Shown: in pieces, positions 60,926-64,000 of the stretch
Position numbering within the stretch: the first letter of the stretch is position 1
Layout of the letters: each line of letters starts with the position of its first letter
Source: Eutreptiella sp. 'Long Island Sound 2002'
Lineage: Eukaryota; Euglenozoa; Euglenophyceae; Eutreptiales; Eutreptiaceae
DNA: 64,000 nucleotides
Direction of reading: 5' to 3'
Assembly (NCBI GenBank): GCA_964036045.1
Contig: CAXIWF010000662.1
Coordinates: 100,582-164,581 of the forward strand
Program-made: the position numbers and the translations under genes
Notes under the pieces: generated by a model
Databases searched by the model: none
What the model was told of the DNA's origin: nothing
What the model saw: the letters and a program-made list of their open reading frames with translations, nothing else

Positions 60926-63900
60926 TCAATTTTCCGAGAATTTTCCGAGAATTTTCCAGGATTTTTCCGAGAATTTTCTGAGAATTTTCCGAGAATTTTC
61001 CGACGATTTTCTGAGAATTTTCCGAGAAGGTTTCGAGAATTTTCCGAGAATTTTCCGAGAATTTTCCGAGAATTTTCCGAGAATTTTCCGAGAATTTTCC
61101 GAGAATTTTCCGAGAATTTTCCGAGAATTTTCTGGGAATTTTCCGAGAATTTTCTGAGAATTTTCCGAGAATTTTCCGAGAATTTTCCGAGAATTTTCTG
61201 AGAATTTTCCGAGAATTTTCCGAGAATTTTCCGAGAATTTTCCGAGAATTTTCCGAGAATTTTCCGAGAATTTTCCGAGAATTTTCCGAGAATTTTCCGA
61301 GAATTTTCCGAGAATTTTCCGAGAATTTTCTGGGAATTTTCCGAGAATTTTCTGAGAATTTTCCGAGAATTTTCCGAGAATTTTCCGAGAATTTTCCGAG
61401 AATTTTCCGAGAATTTTCCGAGAATTTTCTGAGAATTTTCCGAGAATTTTCCGAGAATTTTCCGAGAATTTTCCGAGAATTTTCCCAGAATTTTCCGAGA
61501 ATTTTCCGAGAATTTTCTGGGAATTTTCCGAGAATTTTCTGAGAATTTTCCGAGTAATTTCCGAGAATTTTCCGAGAATTTTCCGAGAATTTTCCGAGAA
61601 TTTTCCGAGAATTTTCCGAGAATTTTCCGAGAATTTTCCGAGAATTTTCCGAGAATTTTCCGAGAATTTTCCGAGAATTTTCCGAGAATTTTCCGAGAGT
61701 TTTCTGGGAATTTTCCGAGAATTTTCTGAGAATTTTCCGAGAATTTTCCGAGAATTTGCCGAGAATTTTCCGAGAATTATCCGAGAATTTTCCGAGAATT
61801 TTCCGAGAATTTTCCGAGAATTTTCTGAGAATTTTCTGAGAATTTTCCGAGAATTTTCCGAGAATTTTCCGAGAATTTTCCGAGAATTTTCCGAGAATTT
61901 TCCGAGAATTTTCCGAGAATTTTCTGAGAATTTTCCGAGAATTTTCCGAGAATTTTCCGAGAATTTTTCCGAGAATTTTCCGAGAATTTTCCGAGAATTT
62001 TCCGAGAATTTTCCGAGAATTTTCTGGGAATTTTCCGAGAATTTTCCGAGAATTTTCCGAGAATTTTCCGAGAATTTTCCGAGAATTTTCCGGGAATTTT
62101 CCGAGAATTTTCTGAGAATTTTCCGAGAATTTTCCGAGAATTTTCCGAGAATTTATCGAGAATTTTCCGAGAATTTTCCGAGAATTTTCCGAGAATTTTC
62201 CGAGAATTTTCTGAGAATTTTCCGAGAATTTTCCGAGAATTTTCCGAGAATTTTCCGAGAATTTTCCGAGAATTTTCCGAGAATTTTCCGAGAATTTTCC
62301 GAGAATTTTCTGGGAATTTTCCGAGAATTTTCTGAGAATTTTCCGAGAATTTTCCGAGAATTTTCCGAGAATTTTCCGAGAATTTTCCGAGAATTTTCCG
62401 AGAATTTTCCGAGAATTTTCCGAGAATTTTCCGAGAATTTTCCGAGAATTTTCCGAGAATTTTCCGAGAATTTTCCGAGAGTTTTCTGGGAATTTTCCGA
62501 GAATTTTCTGAGAATTTTCCGAGAATTTTCCGAGAATTTGCCGAGAATTTTCCGAGAATTATCCGAGAATTTTCCGAGAATTTTCCGAGAATTTTCCGAG
62601 AATTTTCTGAGAATTTTCTGAGAATTTTCCGAGAATTTTCCGAGAATTTTCCGAGAATTTTCCGAGAATTTTCCGAGAATTTTCCGAGAATTTTCCGAGA
62701 ATTTTCTGAGAATTTTCCGAGAATTTTCCGAGAATTTTCCGAGAATTTTTCCGAGAATTTTCCGAGAATTTTCCGAGAATTTTCCGAGAATTTTCCGAGA
62801 ATTTTCTGGGAATTTTCCGAGAATTTTCCGAGAATTTTCCGAGAATTTTCCGAGAATTTTCCGAGAATTTTCCGGGAATTTTCCGAGAATTTTCTGAGAA
62901 TTTTCCGAGAATTTTCCGAGAATTTTCCGAGAATTTATCGAGAATTTTCCGAGAATTTTCCGAGAATTTTCCGAGAATTTTCCGAGAATTTTCCGAGAAT
63001 TTTCCGAGAATTTTCCGAGAATTTTCCGAGAATTTTCCGAGAATTTTCCGAGAATTTTCCGAGAATTTTCCGAGAATTTTCCGAGAATTTTCTGGGAATT
63101 TTCCGAGAATTTTCCGAGAATTTTCTGAGAATTTTCCGAGAATTTTCCGAGAATTTTCCGAGAATTTTCCGAGAATTTTCCGAGAATTTTCCGAGAATTT
63201 TCTGAGAATTTTCCGAGAATTTTCCGAGAATTTTCCGAGAATTTTCCGAGAATTTTCCCAGAATTTTCCGAGAATTTTCCGAGAATTTTCTGGGAATTTT
63301 CCGAGAATTTTCTGAGAATTTTCCGAGTAATTTCCGAGAATTTTCCGAGAATTTTCTGAGAATTTTCCGAGAATTTTCCGAGAATTTTCCGAGAATTTTC
63401 CGAGAATTTTCCGAGAATTTTCCGAGAATTTTCCGAGAATTTTCCGAGAATTTTCCGAGAATTTTCCGAGAATTTTCCGAGAGTTTTCTGGGAATTTTCC
63501 GAGAATTTTCTGAGAATTTTCCGAGAATTTTCCGAGAATTTGCCGAGAATTTTCCGAGAATTATCCGAGAATTTTCCGAGAATTTTCCGAGAATTTTCCG
63601 AGAATTTTCTGAGAATTTTCTGAGAATTTTCCGAGAATTTTCCGAGAATTTTCCGAGAATTTTCCGAGAATTTTCCGAGAATTTTCCGAGAATTTTCCGA
63701 AGATTTTTCTGAGAATTTTCCGAGAATTTTCCGAGAATTTTCCGAGAATTTTTCCGAGAATTTTCCGAGAATTTTCCGAGAATTTTCCGAGAATTTTCCG
63801 AGAATTTTCTGGGAATTTTCCGAGAATTTTCCGAGAATTTTCCGAGAATTTTCCGAGAATTTTCCGAGAATTTTCCGGGAATTTTCCGAGAATTTTCTGA

Positions 63901-64000
63901 GAATTTTCCGAGAATTTTCCGAGAATTTTCCGAGAATTTATCGAGAATTTTCCGAGAATTTTCCGAGAATTTTCCGAGAATTTTCCGAGAATTTTCTGAG
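60133..64000 (+). repeat. Re-amplified right-type modules
   Basis: The ordered set GAGTAATTTCC, GAGAGTTTTCTGGG, TTTGCCGAG, five-T monomer, TTTATCGAG occurs at 60133-60778, 61554-62153, 62478-62936 (no GAGTAATTTCC) and 63327-63938. The last three also carry GAATTATCC (about 61776, 62558, 63562) and CCGGG (about 62091, 62872, 63877), which the copy at 60133 and the older copies at 24403 and 50774 lack. Spacing between the last three is about 0.78 and 1.0 kb. A CCGAAGATTTTTCTGAG irregular monomer sits near 63698. The array continues off the right edge of the window. Confidence 0.78.

Larger units (their letters stand above)
1..64000 (+). repeat. 11-bp satellite array, monomer TTTTCCGAGAA
   Basis: The whole window is a head-to-tail array of TTTTCCGAGAA, about 5,800 copies, without any interruption by unique DNA. 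All monomers have the same orientation; the reverse-complement core CTCGG does not appear on the + strand. The canonical monomer is six pyrimidines then five purines, 36% GC, with one CpG. The commonest variants are CTGAG for CCGAG and CTGGG for CCGAG, often as a three-monomer cassette (CTGGG, CCGAG, CTGAG). Rarer variants serve as landmarks for higher-order structure. A few 10-mers and 12-mers occur (for example near 2409, 13222, 18930, 24870, 39832). Array length and layered structure suggest eukaryotic heterochromatin; the species and chromosomal position cannot be read from the sequence. Confidence 0.99.

Noticed and set aside
1-64000. CRISPR array
   Set aside because: Direct repeats are adjacent with no spacers, and the unit is far shorter than a CRISPR repeat.
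1-64000. Telomeric repeat array
   Set aside because: TTTTCCGAGAA lacks the G-run strand bias of known telomeric repeats, and the layered landmarks are not typical of telomerase-made arrays.
1-64000. Rho-independent terminators at the T-runs
   Set aside because: The TTTT runs occur in every monomer and are not preceded by a GC-rich hairpin.
1-64000. Stable RNA hairpins from a monomer transcript
   Set aside because: The only self-complementary parts are three-base arms (TTC with GAA) around two- or three-base loops, too weak to support an RNA gene call.
1-64000. Identification of the source species from the monomer
   Set aside because: I do not recognise this monomer with confidence, and composition alone does not discriminate among animals, plants and other eukaryotes. 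A search of satellite databases and raw reads with TTTTCCGAGAA multimers would be decisive.

Overview
The window is one uninterrupted tandem satellite. From base 1 to base 64000 it is built from an 11-bp monomer, TTTTCCGAGAA on the + strand, about 5,800 copies (64000/11), all in the same orientation. I see no gene, RNA gene, transposon, CRISPR array or unique sequence. Long open frames exist on both strands, but they follow from the repeat arithmetic: the monomer contains no stop codon and 11 is not a multiple of 3, so every frame cycles through the same 11-residue peptide. I do not annotate them as genes. An array this long and homogeneous with layered higher-order structure points to eukaryotic heterochromatin (pericentromeric, subtelomeric or sex-chromosome satellite are all possible). 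The sequence does not identify the species.

The interest lies in the hierarchy. Rare variant monomers act as landmarks. I use short names: TTAA (CCGTTAA), TCAA (CCGTCAA), GCG (TTTTGCGAG), AATC (GAATCTTCTGAG), GTTTTTT (CCGAGTTTTTTCC), ACGA (CCGACGATT), AGGTT (GAGAAGGTTCCG or GAGAAGGTTTCG), ACAA (CCGACAATT), GATATT (GAGATATTTCC), TTTTTTGGG, CCAAG (TTCCAAGAA), TTTTTCGAG, CCCGAG (AATTTCCCGAG). They recur in a fixed order, giving segments of about 1.9 to 5.0 kb whose ends I set at the TTAA landmark. Eighteen TTAA landmarks occur, each followed 15 or 16 monomers later by a TCAA landmark, except that indels disturb this spacing by a base or two in places.

Layout: 1-3785, left flank with a different module family (CCCAG variants, no TTAA). 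3785-30437, copy A of a giant unit of about 26.6 kb. 30438-about 56830, copy B of the same unit, head to tail. The TTAA-to-TTAA intervals are 2849, 2849, 3497, 1936, 2707, 4995, 1870, 2761 bp in copy A and 2849, 2860, 3475, 1958, 2746, 4692, 1881, 2783 bp in copy B, the same series in the same order. From 56599 a third copy of the 'S6' segment follows instead of a third full unit, and from about 60.1 kb a short module is re-amplified to the end of the window.

Most length differences between the two giant copies are whole numbers of 11-bp monomers, as expected from unequal exchange or slippage. Exceptions are an indel-rich patch at about 44.6-48.4 kb (copy B only) and a roughly 605-bp tandem duplication near 22.1-22.8 kb (copy A only).

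The monomer is six pyrimidines followed by five purines. It carries an A2T4 tract phased at 11 bp (predicted curvature), one CpG, and one TTCN3GAA palindrome, the STAT-type core. The commonest variants fall in the three central bases of that palindrome. Functional readings of these properties are inference. Landmark positions are read by eye and good to about 1-3 bp; segment boundaries within canonical runs are less certain.
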